Positions 1-9,000 of a stretch of DNA of 64,000 nt are shown here, one piece after another; within the stretch, counting starts at the first letter, position 1; the number at the start of each line of letters is the position of its first letter. The DNA is taken from positions 248,001-312,000 of the forward strand of contig NZ_FZOU01000006.1 in NCBI RefSeq assembly GCF_900188085.1. Reading direction: 5' to 3'. The stretch comes from Granulicella rosea (GTDB lineage: Bacteria; Acidobacteriota; Terriglobia; Terriglobales; Acidobacteriaceae). A program made the translations under genes and the position numbers. Below the pieces are notes generated by a model, which ran no database searches, was not told where the DNA came from, and saw only the letters and a list, made by a program, of their open reading frames with translations.

Positions 1-2
1 CG

Positions 3-680
3 ATGTTCATCCTGGGCACCGGCTCGGTGGTGGCTTTCTCGCAGGCGCATCCCGGCACAAGCATCGACTACATCGCGCCCATTCCGCAGACGCTGCGCTG
101 GGCGCTCGGCAACCACGGCGCGGGCAGCTTCCTCGCGCAGTTCGCCATCCTGCTGCTGCAGCTTCGCATCCTCGGCGCAGCCAGTTTTCTGCTCACCGGC
201 GTCACTCGTCTGCCGATGGTCGCCGGCTGGGACCACCTCATCCCCGCATGGTTCACGCGACTTCACCCGCGCTATCGCACGCCGACCAACTCCATCTACA
301 TCAGCTCCGCCATCATCGCTTTACTGCTGGTCTGCGGCAGCCTCGGCGTCCACGCGGCGGAGGCCTTCCAGGTGCTGAACAACGCCAGCTCGGAGCTCTA
401 CTCGATCGCCTACCTCGCCATGTTCGCCATCCCCATCGTCGGCGCGAAGCTGCTGCGCAAACGCCTGCCGCTCTGGGTTGCGATCAGCTCCGCCATCGGC
501 TTTCTGGCGACGCTCTTCACCTTCCTGCTGACGGCCTATCCATTCGTGGACGTGGTTAATCCGGGCGTCTACGCGGTGAAGATTCTGGGCACGACTGTCT
601 TCGCGAACATCGTTGGCTACCTTTTTTACAGGGTCAGGAACAACAAAGACCAGGCAGATCCTCCGCTACGCGAAGGATGA
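3..680 (+). CDS. Amino acid permease, APC family (C-terminal part, cut by window edge)
   Basis: Integral membrane transporter of the amino acid-polyamine-organocation superfamily; the N-terminal half lies before the window. About five hydrophobic segments are visible (roughly residues 38-60, 98-116, 132-150, 156-178 and 188-207). The stretch around residues 66-90 (TRLPMVAGWD..LIP..., LHPRY.TP) is the cytoplasmic loop typical of APC permeases, where the family has a R-P...G-D-LP...HPR...P pattern. Substrate cannot be deduced. The last nine codons lie inside a dispersed repeat (651-684), so the native C-terminus may have been replaced. No transport partner is visible. Confidence 0.8.
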   Translation: MFILGTGSVVAFSQAHPGTSIDYIAPIPQTLRWALGNHGAGSFLAQFAILLLQLRILGAASFLLTGVTRLPMVAGWDHLIPAWFTRLHPRYRTPTNSIYISSAIIALLLVCGSLGVHAAEAFQVLNNASSELYSIAYLAMFAIPIVGAKLLRKRLPLWVAISSAIGFLATLFTFLLTAYPFVDVVNPGVYAVKILGTTVFANIVGYLFYRVRNNKDQADPPLREG

Positions 681-684
681 CAAG
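651..684. repeat. Dispersed palindromic repeat (half copy) overlapping permease stop
   Basis: On the minus strand this reads TTGTCATCCT followed by CGTAGCGGAGGATCTGC, a diverged copy of the element found intact and inverted at 59700-59811 and again near 36189. It supplies the final codons and stop of the permease. Confidence 0.6.
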
Positions 685-722
685 CTCTTCGGGCGAGTCC
701 GAATGCGGTTGAAAACGAAAAA

Positions 723-750
723 CCCCATGTCTCGGAGGCGAGACATGGGG
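723..750 (-). terminator. Rho-independent terminator of the Gfo/Idh/MocA gene
   Basis: An 11-bp perfect stem (CCCCATGTCTC / GAGACATGGGG) with a 6-nt loop. On the minus strand it is followed by a run of Ts (GGTTTTTCGTTTTC), just downstream of the stop at 768. Nearly the same stem ends the helicase gene at 45136-45162. Confidence 0.8.
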
Positions 751-767
751 GGCGCGTCCGTGGCGGG

Positions 768-1907
768 TTATTGTCCTTCGGAGGGTTTGTGCGACCGCAC
801 CAGCTTCGGCTCCGTCACCGGCGATAGCGTCTCCACCTGGCTGCTCATCGGGCGGCGCTTGCGGTAGTAAGGCGCCAGCTTCTGAACCGTTCCCGTCAGC
901 AGAGCCTGCTCGATCGCCGCGATCACCCGCACATCGAGCAGCCCCTCTTCGCCATCCGGCTCCGGATGTATGTCGTTCAGAATGCAGTTGGAGAAGTACT
1001 TCAGCTCGCCGCCGAAGTGGTCCGTCTTGCGAAAGCTCTCCGAGCTTTTCTTCTTCCTGATCGTCAGCTCATGCTCGATCGCCGAACCCACCTGGTACGC
1101 CGGATTGGAGTAGAGATCGCCGGTCGAACCGACCACCCGGAAGTCGTCCACGTCGCCGCCGTTATAGCTCAGCACGAACGACGCCACGCGCTCCGCCTCG
1201 AACTTCAACGTCACCGCGACGGTGTCGTCGAAGGGTTTGCCCTCGCTGTCGCGAAAGCGCTCCGGATCGGTGCAGACGCCGGTCGCGAAGACCTCGATCG
1301 GCTCGGCGCCGAAGAGGTTGCGCACCGCGTTGACCGGATACGGCCCCATATCCGGCGCCGGGCCCGCCCAGAAACCGTTCTTCGCCCGGTGATTCTGCGC
1401 CGACACCGGCTGCGAGAAGGTCGAGTTGAACATCCGCACCGTGCCGATCTCGCCCGCGCGCACCCGCTCGATCGCCCGCAGCGTTCCCGGCTCGAAGTGC
1501 AGCCGGTAGGCGACCATCAGCTTTGCGCCGGTCTTCCGGCTCGCCGCGATGATCCGCTCGCACTCGGCGACGCTTACGGCCATGGGCTTTTCGATCAGCA
1601 GATGCACCCCGGCCTCGAGCGTCTTCACGGCAAACTCCACGTGGTCGAAGTTCGGCGTCGCCAGATACACCGCGTCGATCTCGCCCGAAGCCAGCAGCGC
1701 GTCCAGCTCCTCATATCCGCAACTGCGCGCGATGCCATAGAGTTCGCCGAGCTTTTCGGCCTTCTCCTCGTGCCCCGTGACCAGCGCGACCATCTCGCTG
1801 TTGCCCGTATGCGCCACGCCGGGCATGAACTCCGCCTGCGAGATCCAACCCAGCCCCACCACCGCGTACCGGACTTTGCGCCCGCTCACCACCTTCGCCG
1901 TCGCCAT
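768..1907 (-). CDS. Gfo/Idh/MocA family NAD(P)-dependent oxidoreductase
   Basis: Predicted cytoplasmic sugar or inositol dehydrogenase-like enzyme of 379 residues. The N-terminal Rossmann domain has the dinucleotide loop GLGWIS (residues 18-23) and the family motif EKP (106-108), which carries the lysine that contacts substrate and cofactor. The rest is the alpha/beta C-terminal domain of the glucose-fructose oxidoreductase type. The start at 1907 is preceded by GGAGG seven bases upstream; a longer frame reaches 1952 but lacks a site. Substrate is unknown. It is followed by a clear terminator and is not obviously in an operon. Confidence 0.88.
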   Translation of the reverse strand: MATAKVVSGRKVRYAVVGLGWISQAEFMPGVAHTGNSEMVALVTGHEEKAEKLGELYGIARSCGYEELDALLASGEIDAVYLATPNFDHVEFAVKTLEAGVHLLIEKPMAVSVAECERIIAASRKTGAKLMVAYRLHFEPGTLRAIERVRAGEIGTVRMFNSTFSQPVSAQNHRAKNGFWAGPAPDMGPYPVNAVRNLFGAEPIEVFATGVCTDPERFRDSEGKPFDDTVAVTLKFEAERVASFVLSYNGGDVDDFRVVGSTGDLYSNPAYQVGSAIEHELTIRKKKSSESFRKTDHFGGELKYFSNCILNDIHPEPDGEEGLLDVRVIAAIEQALLTGTVQKLAPYYRKRRPMSSQVETLSPVTEPKLVRSHKPSEGQ

Positions 1908-1981
1908 TGTCTTACCTCCACATTCACCCCCTAAGAAGCAAGGCGCGCGCAAGGGGATGCCAACGAAGTTGGTTGCCTGCG

Positions 1982-3220
1982 CTAGCTTTCGATCGAGCCC
2001 TCAATCTCCGCCGGAAAGAAGAGCGAAAACACCGTCCCCGAGGCGCCCGCACGCTGGGAGCTGCGCACCTGCACCCGCCCCCGATGGTTGCGAATGATCT
2101 CCTGGCTGACCCACAGCCCGAGCCCCGTGCCGGTCGACGTCTTCGTCGTATAAAAGGCCTCGAAGATCCGCCGCCGCGTCGCGTCGCTCATCCCGGCGCC
2201 GTTATCCGCGACCGTGACCCGCAGGCCGCGCGCGCCCGTGCGCCAGTCGCGTGAGAGCCGCGTCCGCAGCGAGATCGTTCCCGCACCACCCAGCGCGTCC
2301 ATCGCGTTGCCGATCAGGTTGGCGAAGACCTGCCGCATATCGCCTGCCAGGCAGACCATCGTATCCGCCGGCGCAAACCGCCGGTCCACGCGCACCTGCA
2401 AGGTAGCCAGCCGCCCCTGGAAGAGGCTTACCACCGAGTCCAGAATCTCCGACGCCCTCGCCGCCTCCGCCCGCACCGATTGCCGGTGGAACTTCAACGT
2501 CTGCGTCACAATGTGGCTCACCCGCGCCAGCTCGCTCGTCGCCAGCTTGGCGTACGTGCGCATCTCGTCGCCCGCGCTCGCGGAGTGCTCGATCAGGTAC
2601 AGCAGATTGACCACCGACTCCAGCGGGTTGTTGATCTCGTGCGAGATCGAACTCGCCAGGCGGCCCACCACCGCCAGCTTCTCGGACCTCGCCAGCAGCG
2701 CCTGCTGCTTATGGCGGTCGGTCACATCGCGGAAGTAGATCGCGATCCCTTCGCCCACCGGCGAGACGTTCACCTCGAACCAGTGCTCGTGCGCCTCGTC
2801 CGCCGCCTCGAACGCGAAGGATACCCGGCCGCGCATGGCGGTTTCGAAGCGTTCGCGGAAGGCCGGCGCGGCAAGCCTCGGGTAGAGCCGCTCCAGATCC
2901 CCCGCGCCGCCGTCGACGAATGCATCCTGCACCGCAGCGGCCCTGGCTCGCGCGTTGCGGTAGCGGATGATGGAGTGCTCGTCCAGCACCAGCACCGCGT
3001 CGCTCGAGGCCTCCATGATCTCGCCGACCATGCGCACCTGCTCCTCGCGCTGCTGCGCCGAGGCCCGCATCGCAGCCAGCGCGCGGTCGGCCCGCTCCAC
3101 CTGCTCCACCGCCGTGGCCTCGTTCACCCCCAGCAACTGGCGCAGGGTCGCGATTTCGGACAGCAGCCGGCTGCGTTCCAGTCGATCCATCTGCTGGTCT
3201 TCGCTCTTCTCAGTTTCCAT
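1982..3220 (-). CDS. PAS-domain sensor histidine kinase (cytoplasmic)
   Basis: A 412-residue soluble kinase. An N-terminal coiled-coil segment (about 1-65) is followed by a PAS domain (about 66-170, ending FRDVTDRHK) and then the kinase core: H-box SSISHEINNPLESV with the phospho-accepting His194, N-box NLIGNAMDA (301-309), G1 DNGAGM (339-344), F-box FYTTK and G2 GTGLGLWV (364-371). There are no membrane segments or receiver domain. It overlaps the upstream gene by 11 bp, so the two are probably translated together, and that gene is likely the input module. No response regulator is adjacent. The start has AGGTG a few bases upstream. Confidence 0.88.
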   Translation of the reverse strand: METEKSEDQQMDRLERSRLLSEIATLRQLLGVNEATAVEQVERADRALAAMRASAQQREEQVRMVGEIMEASSDAVLVLDEHSIIRYRNARARAAAVQDAFVDGGAGDLERLYPRLAAPAFRERFETAMRGRVSFAFEAADEAHEHWFEVNVSPVGEGIAIYFRDVTDRHKQQALLARSEKLAVVGRLASSISHEINNPLESVVNLLYLIEHSASAGDEMRTYAKLATSELARVSHIVTQTLKFHRQSVRAEAARASEILDSVVSLFQGRLATLQVRVDRRFAPADTMVCLAGDMRQVFANLIGNAMDALGGAGTISLRTRLSRDWRTGARGLRVTVADNGAGMSDATRRRIFEAFYTTKTSTGTGLGLWVSQEIIRNHRGRVQVRSSQRAGASGTVFSLFFPAEIEGSIES

Positions 3221-3947
3221 GAAACACCTGCCGGCCAGCGAACGGCAGGAGCACCAGCTTCACACCCAGAGCCAGCGTGCGGAACAGCGACGCCGTCTCC
3301 TGCGTGATGCGGACCTTTGAAAACATGACGACGGCAAATAGCTCGCCCGAGGGCAGAACGCCGCCAAAGCCGATCACCGACCGCACGCCGAACGGCTTCA
3401 CGAAGCTCTCCTGCGCCGGGACGAAGCTGCTGCCAACCGCGTCCTCCACGTGAAAGACATCGAAGCTGCGCCGTTCGACGCCTCCGGGCAGGCCCTTTGG
3501 CTCAACCAGTTCGCCGGCCTCCAGGCCCATCTGGTGCAGCAGCCTGGCGATCATCGGCGCGCGCTCCACCATCTCCACCGTCGCCAGCGGGATGGCGCGA
3601 TGTCCTTCGGACCCGTCGCATCCGTTCCACTCCGGCCGGTCGCCGCGACTGGCCAGCAGGCAGAGGCAGCGCATCGTCTCAGCGGGCTCTGCCTGATCCG
3701 GGTGGCGCAACGAAGCGCGCGCCGCCTCGCGCAGCGGCTGCGGCAGCCGGCCAAAAGGGTGCGTCTTGAAGCAGCGCACCAGCGCGCAGTTCGGCTGTTC
3801 GGTCAGAGGATCGACGAATTTGCTATAGAGAAAGCTCGTCACCTCCAGAGCCGCCTGATCCATCGAGGTTGCATCTTCACCCAGTGCGCGGAGATGCCGA
3901 CCGGATTCGATCATCTGTTTGAGACCGAATTGGTTCAGATCGAACAT
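3210..3947 (-). CDS. Sensor-like protein cotranscribed with histidine kinase (GAF-like)
   Basis: A protein of 245 residues, without signal or membrane segments, whose C-terminal half (about 140-245) has the alternating hydrophobic pattern of a GAF/sensor domain (RSVIGFGGVLPSGELFAVVM, then ...ITQETA.LFRTLALGVKL). The N-terminal half (KQMIESGRHLRALG...) contains several Cys residues (CALVRCFKTH, MRCLCLL) that could bind a ligand or metal. The 11-bp overlap with the kinase start at 3220 suggests a two-gene sensory unit. The ATG at 3947 is preferred to a TTG at 3992. The specific family was not recognised with certainty. Confidence 0.6.
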   Translation of the reverse strand: MFDLNQFGLKQMIESGRHLRALGEDATSMDQAALEVTSFLYSKFVDPLTEQPNCALVRCFKTHPFGRLPQPLREAARASLRHPDQAEPAETMRCLCLLASRGDRPEWNGCDGSEGHRAIPLATVEMVERAPMIARLLHQMGLEAGELVEPKGLPGGVERRSFDVFHVEDAVGSSFVPAQESFVKPFGVRSVIGFGGVLPSGELFAVVMFSKVRITQETASLFRTLALGVKLVLLPFAGRQVFHGN

Positions 3948-4266
3948 TTTGCGGAAGACTCGGAGAGGGAGACGGGTACGCTGCGCGCACAATACGACGG
4001 GAAACTTTTCTATCGTTCTCTTCTCCGATGCAGACGGTTGGAAAGGTGTTATCTACCTGACCAAAGTAATCCGGCAACCTCGAATCCCGCATGACACGGC
4101 TAGCCGCCTGGACAAAAATAGGGGTAGGTTCACAACCCTGTAGAACCAAATGACGTGAATTCACCAGACCATAATCTCTCCCAGAAGGGAGATTCGCATC
4201 ATATGGTGGCTTGCGTAATATTTCTTATGTTCGAACATCAGTTTCAAGAATGGCGGCAACCGATTC
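3948..4266. other. Intergenic region, divergent promoters expected
   Basis: This stretch separates the minus-strand sensor gene from the plus-strand zinc-ribbon gene. It is relatively AT-rich around 4100-4260 and holds a small hairpin (AATCTCTCCC agaa GGGAGATT, 4172-4193). No clear -35/-10 pair can be assigned and no open frame is convincing. Confidence 0.4.
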
Positions 4267-4518
4267 ATGTCCGATCCCAAATGTCCCAAATGCGGCTCCC
4301 GTGCAAGGCGAGTTGAACGAAAATCCGAACTCCTGAAGGACAAGATCCTCCCTCTCTTCGGCTTTTATCCCTGGATTTGCAGGGAGTGCAAGACCTCCTT
4401 CATGGCCAGGAACCGCGGTCCTCGCAAGAAAAAAGACGCGACACAACCGCCGCCACGCGGCGCAGGCTCACCGCCTGAGCCGACGCGTGCGGAGAAGGCA
4501 GCTCTTTACGGAAGCTAG
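4267..4518 (+). CDS. Small zinc-ribbon protein
   Basis: An 83-residue protein with a two-knuckle zinc ribbon: CPKC at residues 6-9 and CREC at about 38-41, separated by a basic segment (RARRVERKSELLKDK) and a short hydrophobic patch (LPLFGFYPWI). The tail is rich in Pro, Arg and Lys. It is predicted to be a small structural or nucleic-acid or protein binding protein; similar orphans are common in acidobacteria. It ends 4 bp inside the 3' end of the convergent NADH dehydrogenase gene. Confidence 0.7.
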   Translation: MSDPKCPKCGSRARRVERKSELLKDKILPLFGFYPWICRECKTSFMARNRGPRKKKDATQPPPRGAGSPPEPTRAEKAALYGS

Positions 4519-5912
4519 TTGGTCTTCGGCGACCCCAGGTCGATGCCGGCCGCAGGGGTCGGCGTCGCAGGCGTCGACCCGCCCCAGCCCGGCAGAGCCT
4601 GCGATCCTGTAATCAGCCGCGCGCCGTCGTTCAGCGTCAGGTACGTCCAAGCCCACTGGCGGAAGACGCTGAACCGGTTGCGGAAGCCGATCAGGAAAAA
4701 GATGTGTACTGCCAGCCACATCATCCATGCCGGAAAGCCGCTCCAGTGCGCCTTGAACGGCCACTCGATCTTCGCGACCGCCGCCGACCGCCCGATCGTC
4801 GCCATGTCGCCCTTGTCCCAGTAGCGGAAGCCCTTGGCCGCCGGCTTACCCGTCAGAATCTCGCCGATGCGCTTCGCTGCATAGTCGCCCATCTGCATCG
4901 CCGGCTGCGCCACGCCCGGAACCTGCTTGCCGTCCTGTTCGAAGTGCGCCAGATCGCCGCAGATGAAGACGTTCGGCACGGACTTCGCCGCCTCGCCGCC
5001 CGCGGCCAGTATGCGCGGGTTCAGATGTTCGTCCACGAAGACGCAACCCTTCTTGTCCGTCTCAACCCCCAGCAGCTTGCCCAGCGGAGAGGCCTGCACA
5101 CCCGCCGCCCACAGCGTCACCACCGTCTCGATCTTCTCTTCGCCCACCATCACATAGCCCGGCTGCACATCCGTCACATGCGTTCCCGTGCGCACCTTGA
5201 CGCCCAGTTTGTTCAACTGCGCCAGCGCGCTGGCCTGCAGATCCTCGGGATAGGCGCCCAGCAGCTTCGGCGAGCCTTCGAGAATCAGCACCTGCGCCTG
5301 CGACGGGTCGATATGCCGGAAATCCTTCGCCATGTAGAGCCGCGCAATATCCGAGATGGCGCCGGCCAGCTCCACCCCGGTCGGTCCGCCGCCGATGATG
5401 ACGAAGTTCAGCGCCGGATGCTCCCCGGTCTCGAGCATCTGGCGCTCGGCCAGCTCGAAGGCCAGCAGCACGCGCCGCCGGATCTCGGTCGCATCTTCGA
5501 TCGTCTTCAAGCCCGGCGCCAGCTTCGCCCACTCGTCCTTGCCGAAGTAGGAGTGCGTCGAGCCGGTCGCGACGATCAGGTAGTCGTACTCCATCTGCAG
5601 GCCGGTCTTCAGGTTCACGCGGCCCTGCGTCGTGTCGAAGCCCACCACCTCGTCCATCAGCACATCAATATTCTTGTGGTCGCGCAGAATCGACCGGATC
5701 GGCTGCGCGATATCGGCCGGCGAGAGCACCGCCAGCGCCACCTGGTAGAGCAGAGGCTGAAACACATGATGATTGCGCCGGTCGATCAGCGTAATGTCCA
5801 CCGGCAGCTTCGCCAGCCCCAGCGCGGCGTGAATCCCGCCAAAACCACCACCGACAATTACCACCCGAGGGCGCACACGCCCATCCGCCGCCATCGCCAA
5901 CCCAGTCGCCAT
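4515..5912 (-). CDS. ndh: Type II NADH dehydrogenase (NDH-2)
   Basis: Membrane-associated, non-proton-pumping NADH:quinone oxidoreductase of 465 residues. The FAD-binding loop GGGFGG is at 21-26, the NADH-binding loop GGGPTG at 174-179, and the conserved ATGS at 116-119 and FICGDLAHF near 317-324 close the FAD site. An amphipathic C-terminal segment (about 396-426, MMWLAVHIFFLIGF...) fits the membrane anchor of this family. The start at 5912 has AGGAG about nine bases upstream. It would feed electrons to the quinone pool without energy conservation. It is monocistronic. Confidence 0.9.
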   Translation of the reverse strand: MATGLAMAADGRVRPRVVIVGGGFGGIHAALGLAKLPVDITLIDRRNHHVFQPLLYQVALAVLSPADIAQPIRSILRDHKNIDVLMDEVVGFDTTQGRVNLKTGLQMEYDYLIVATGSTHSYFGKDEWAKLAPGLKTIEDATEIRRRVLLAFELAERQMLETGEHPALNFVIIGGGPTGVELAGAISDIARLYMAKDFRHIDPSQAQVLILEGSPKLLGAYPEDLQASALAQLNKLGVKVRTGTHVTDVQPGYVMVGEEKIETVVTLWAAGVQASPLGKLLGVETDKKGCVFVDEHLNPRILAAGGEAAKSVPNVFICGDLAHFEQDGKQVPGVAQPAMQMGDYAAKRIGEILTGKPAAKGFRYWDKGDMATIGRSAAVAKIEWPFKAHWSGFPAWMMWLAVHIFFLIGFRNRFSVFRQWAWTYLTLNDGARLITGSQALPGWGGSTPATPTPAAGIDLGSPKTN

Positions 5913-6008
5913 TGTGCCGTTCTCCTGTCGTGTCCTCTCTTCTGATGCACGACGAGCCCACAAAGCTGAGTTTATTCCCAGAGAACCGGGCGCCCAAATC
6001 AAGCCTTC

Positions 6009-9000
6009 TTACGGTATGGTCGAAAGCTCCAAGGCCACGAATCCCTGCGTCCCGACCGAGGCCGCCATGTGGGTTACGCCGGCGCCGCCGGCCCAGACCA
6101 GCGGCGTTACGCTCAGCAGCCCGCCCGTATCCGACACTCCCGAAGACGTCGCCGAAGCCATCACCGGCGCGGCCGGGCAGCGTCCCTGCGCCGGGCACGC
6201 CAGCGCCTCGTTCGCCGTCTGGTAGATCGTCACCGCCGCGCCCGCCACCGGGTGTCCGGCCGTATCGATCACCTGCAGCACCACCGGCGTGGGCGACCCG
6301 CCCGAAACCACCGAGCCCGTACCGCTTACCACCAGCGCCCGCAGCAGGCTCGCGCTCACGCCCGTGGCCTGAAATCCAACGCACACCGTGCCCCAGGAGC
6401 ACGCCGCGGCGCTTGCAATCGCATTCGCCGCCAGTGGACCCACCACGGCCGAAGCCTGCGTCGCGCCAACTCCGTTCGTGCCCGTCTGGAACAAGCCGGA
6501 TTGGCCCGAGCCCAGGCTGAAGCCGGCCGAACCCGTCCACGTGACTACCTGCCCGACGGCCGCCGCGCCGTTCCACTGCAACACCGCGCCCACGGTCCAG
6601 TTCACCGTCGCGTCCTCCGCGACATAGAGCGACGGCTGCACCGCTGTCACGCTCGCCTGTCCAGCCGACGCCTGGAAGCTCACCGTCGCCAGCAGCGAGA
6701 GCGAACCCACGACCGCCTGCAGATCCACCTCGCCCGCCACCATCGGCTCCACGACCGTCGAAACGGTCCCGTTGGCGTCCGTGCTGAACCAGCAGCTCAC
6801 CTGCTGCGCGCAGCCCAGCATGAGCGCGTTGCCCGTCTGCCGCGGAAGCAGAGCCACCGGATAGCCCGCCATCGGCGCGCCCGAACCATCGACCAGCTGC
6901 ACCTTGAACGGCTGCGCCGCAACCGCGCCGATGACCGATCCATTCGCCGGAACGCTCAGCACCTTGAGCTGCGGCATGGGAACCACCGCCGTGAAGCTCG
7001 CCGTCCGCACCGTCACGCCATCCGTCACCTGCACCGTGAAGACGCCCGCGACCTGCGGCACGACGCCCGTTCCCGTCGGCGAGTAGCTCGTCGTCAACGC
7101 GCACGGCGAAGCCCCGCAAGCGTCCAGCGTCACCCCGGACGGCGCGCTGAAGATCAGGCTGTGGCCCGGCAGCGGCGTTACGCCGTCGCTGGCAAAGAGC
7201 TGCGCCGCGAAGAAGAGTCGCGTCCCCACATTCACCGTTCCGCTCGGCGTGCTCGTCACGGTCAGCATATTCACGTTGGGTGTCGCGATGAACGTCGCAG
7301 ACGCCGTCTGGCCGCCCGAGGTCACCACCAGTTGCACCGGACCAGCGATCAGGGGCGTCACGGTCGTACCGTCCAGACCCGCGCCGTTCGCCACCATCGT
7401 GCAGGCCGTCGCCTCGCACGCGCCAAAGCGCACCGCGCCCGCCGGAATCGAGCTGAAGCTCATCGGCACACCGGCCGCGCCGTTGCCGGCAGGCAGCAGA
7501 GCCTGCGCCCACATCCACAACCCGGCCGTCTGCACCGGAACACTCCCGCTCGGCGCCTCGGCGATCCGCACCGAAACCACCTGCGCCAACGCCATGAAGC
7601 TCGCCGTCTGGCTCATCGAGCCGTCGACTGCCTGCAGCGTCACGCCGCCCGCCGCCAGCGGCAGCACCGTGCTCGAAGCCATGCCATTCGCGTCCGAGAC
7701 CACCGCGCACGAAGCCGTGCCGCAGCCAAGCTGCGCCGAGCCCGCCGCCACCGACAGTACGACGGACTCTCCCGCCACCGGCGTCACGCCATCGCCGCGC
7801 AGCACCTGGACCGCGAAGGGCGTCGCCGCCACGCTGCCGCTGGGCTGATTCCCCACCGGCGCGCCGACCAGCCGCATCGTCTCCGGCAGGGCGCTGGCGT
7901 CGTAGCTCAGGGCGCCCGACATGGTGGATGTCGCTCCAGTTGCGCGATCGGTCACGACCACATCGAACGCCACGCCGTACGCAGCATGGACCGCCGACAT
8001 CGCCGGCACAGCCACCGTCAGCGAGTTCGCCGTCCAACCCGTCACCGTCGCCGCAACGCCGTTCACCGTCACTGCGTTGCCCGCGCGAAAGCCCATGCCC
8101 GCGATCGTCACCGTCGCGCCCGTCGACGGCAGCAGCGCCGGAACGACGCTATCCGCGTAGAGAATCCGTCCGTTGTAGCCGAAGTCCGGACGCCCCTCGC
8201 CGCGCTGATCGGTCACCATCAACCGCAGCCGTCCAGCCTGGGAGATGGTCAGGCCAAGCCGGCTTGTGCCGACGGCCATCGCGTTGAACGCCGCAGCCGT
8301 CTCGCCCAGCGTCGGCAGCGTGCCCAGGGCGTCGGTCGCGTTCCACGCGCCCAGCACCGGCATCGCCTTCACCGTCGAGGGCTGGCCCAGCTCGTCCACC
8401 GCCGACACATCGAGCGTCAGCGTGCGCCCTGCCTTCACATCCAGCCCGAACCACGCCGCGTGTCCCACCGCGCAGATCGTACCGCTCCACCAGCCCGTTG
8501 CGCTCGCCTGCGCGGGTAGCGCCTCCGTGCCATCCTGTCCAGACGAGGCGCCGCAATCCGCCGTCGCATCCGCGACCGTCTGATTCCAGTCCAGCTCACC
8601 GCCCGCCCCCAGATACCGCACCACGCCACTCGGCGCGGTACCCGAAGGCGCGACCGTGCCCGGAGCGTATGGCCCAAGGCTGTACTCGCCGATATAAAGC
8701 GGGTTCACCGCCTCGGTCGAGATCACGTGATTCTCATACTGTGCGCCCGTGGGATACGGGATATACGCCATCCGGAAGTATCCCTGCGTGCTCTGATCGC
8801 TCGTGCCCTGGCTTGAAAGCGCGTCTGTGCCCTGCGGCGCCAGCGGCGTCGCGCCCACGCGGCGAAACCATGTGCCCGTGACGGCCGAGGTCTCGGCCCA
8901 GCCCTCGGCGACGTTCGCGAAGCCCGGCATGCGCGTCACCAGCACGTTCACCCCAGCCATGCCCTGCCCATCGGGAAACGCGATCGTGCCGTTCTGCGCG

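Noticed and set aside
5665-8037. 790-codon minus-strand frame overlapping the NADH dehydrogenase and the exported protein
   Set aside because: Gly/Arg/Asp-rich shadow in another frame of the same strand; both overlapped genes have clear domains.
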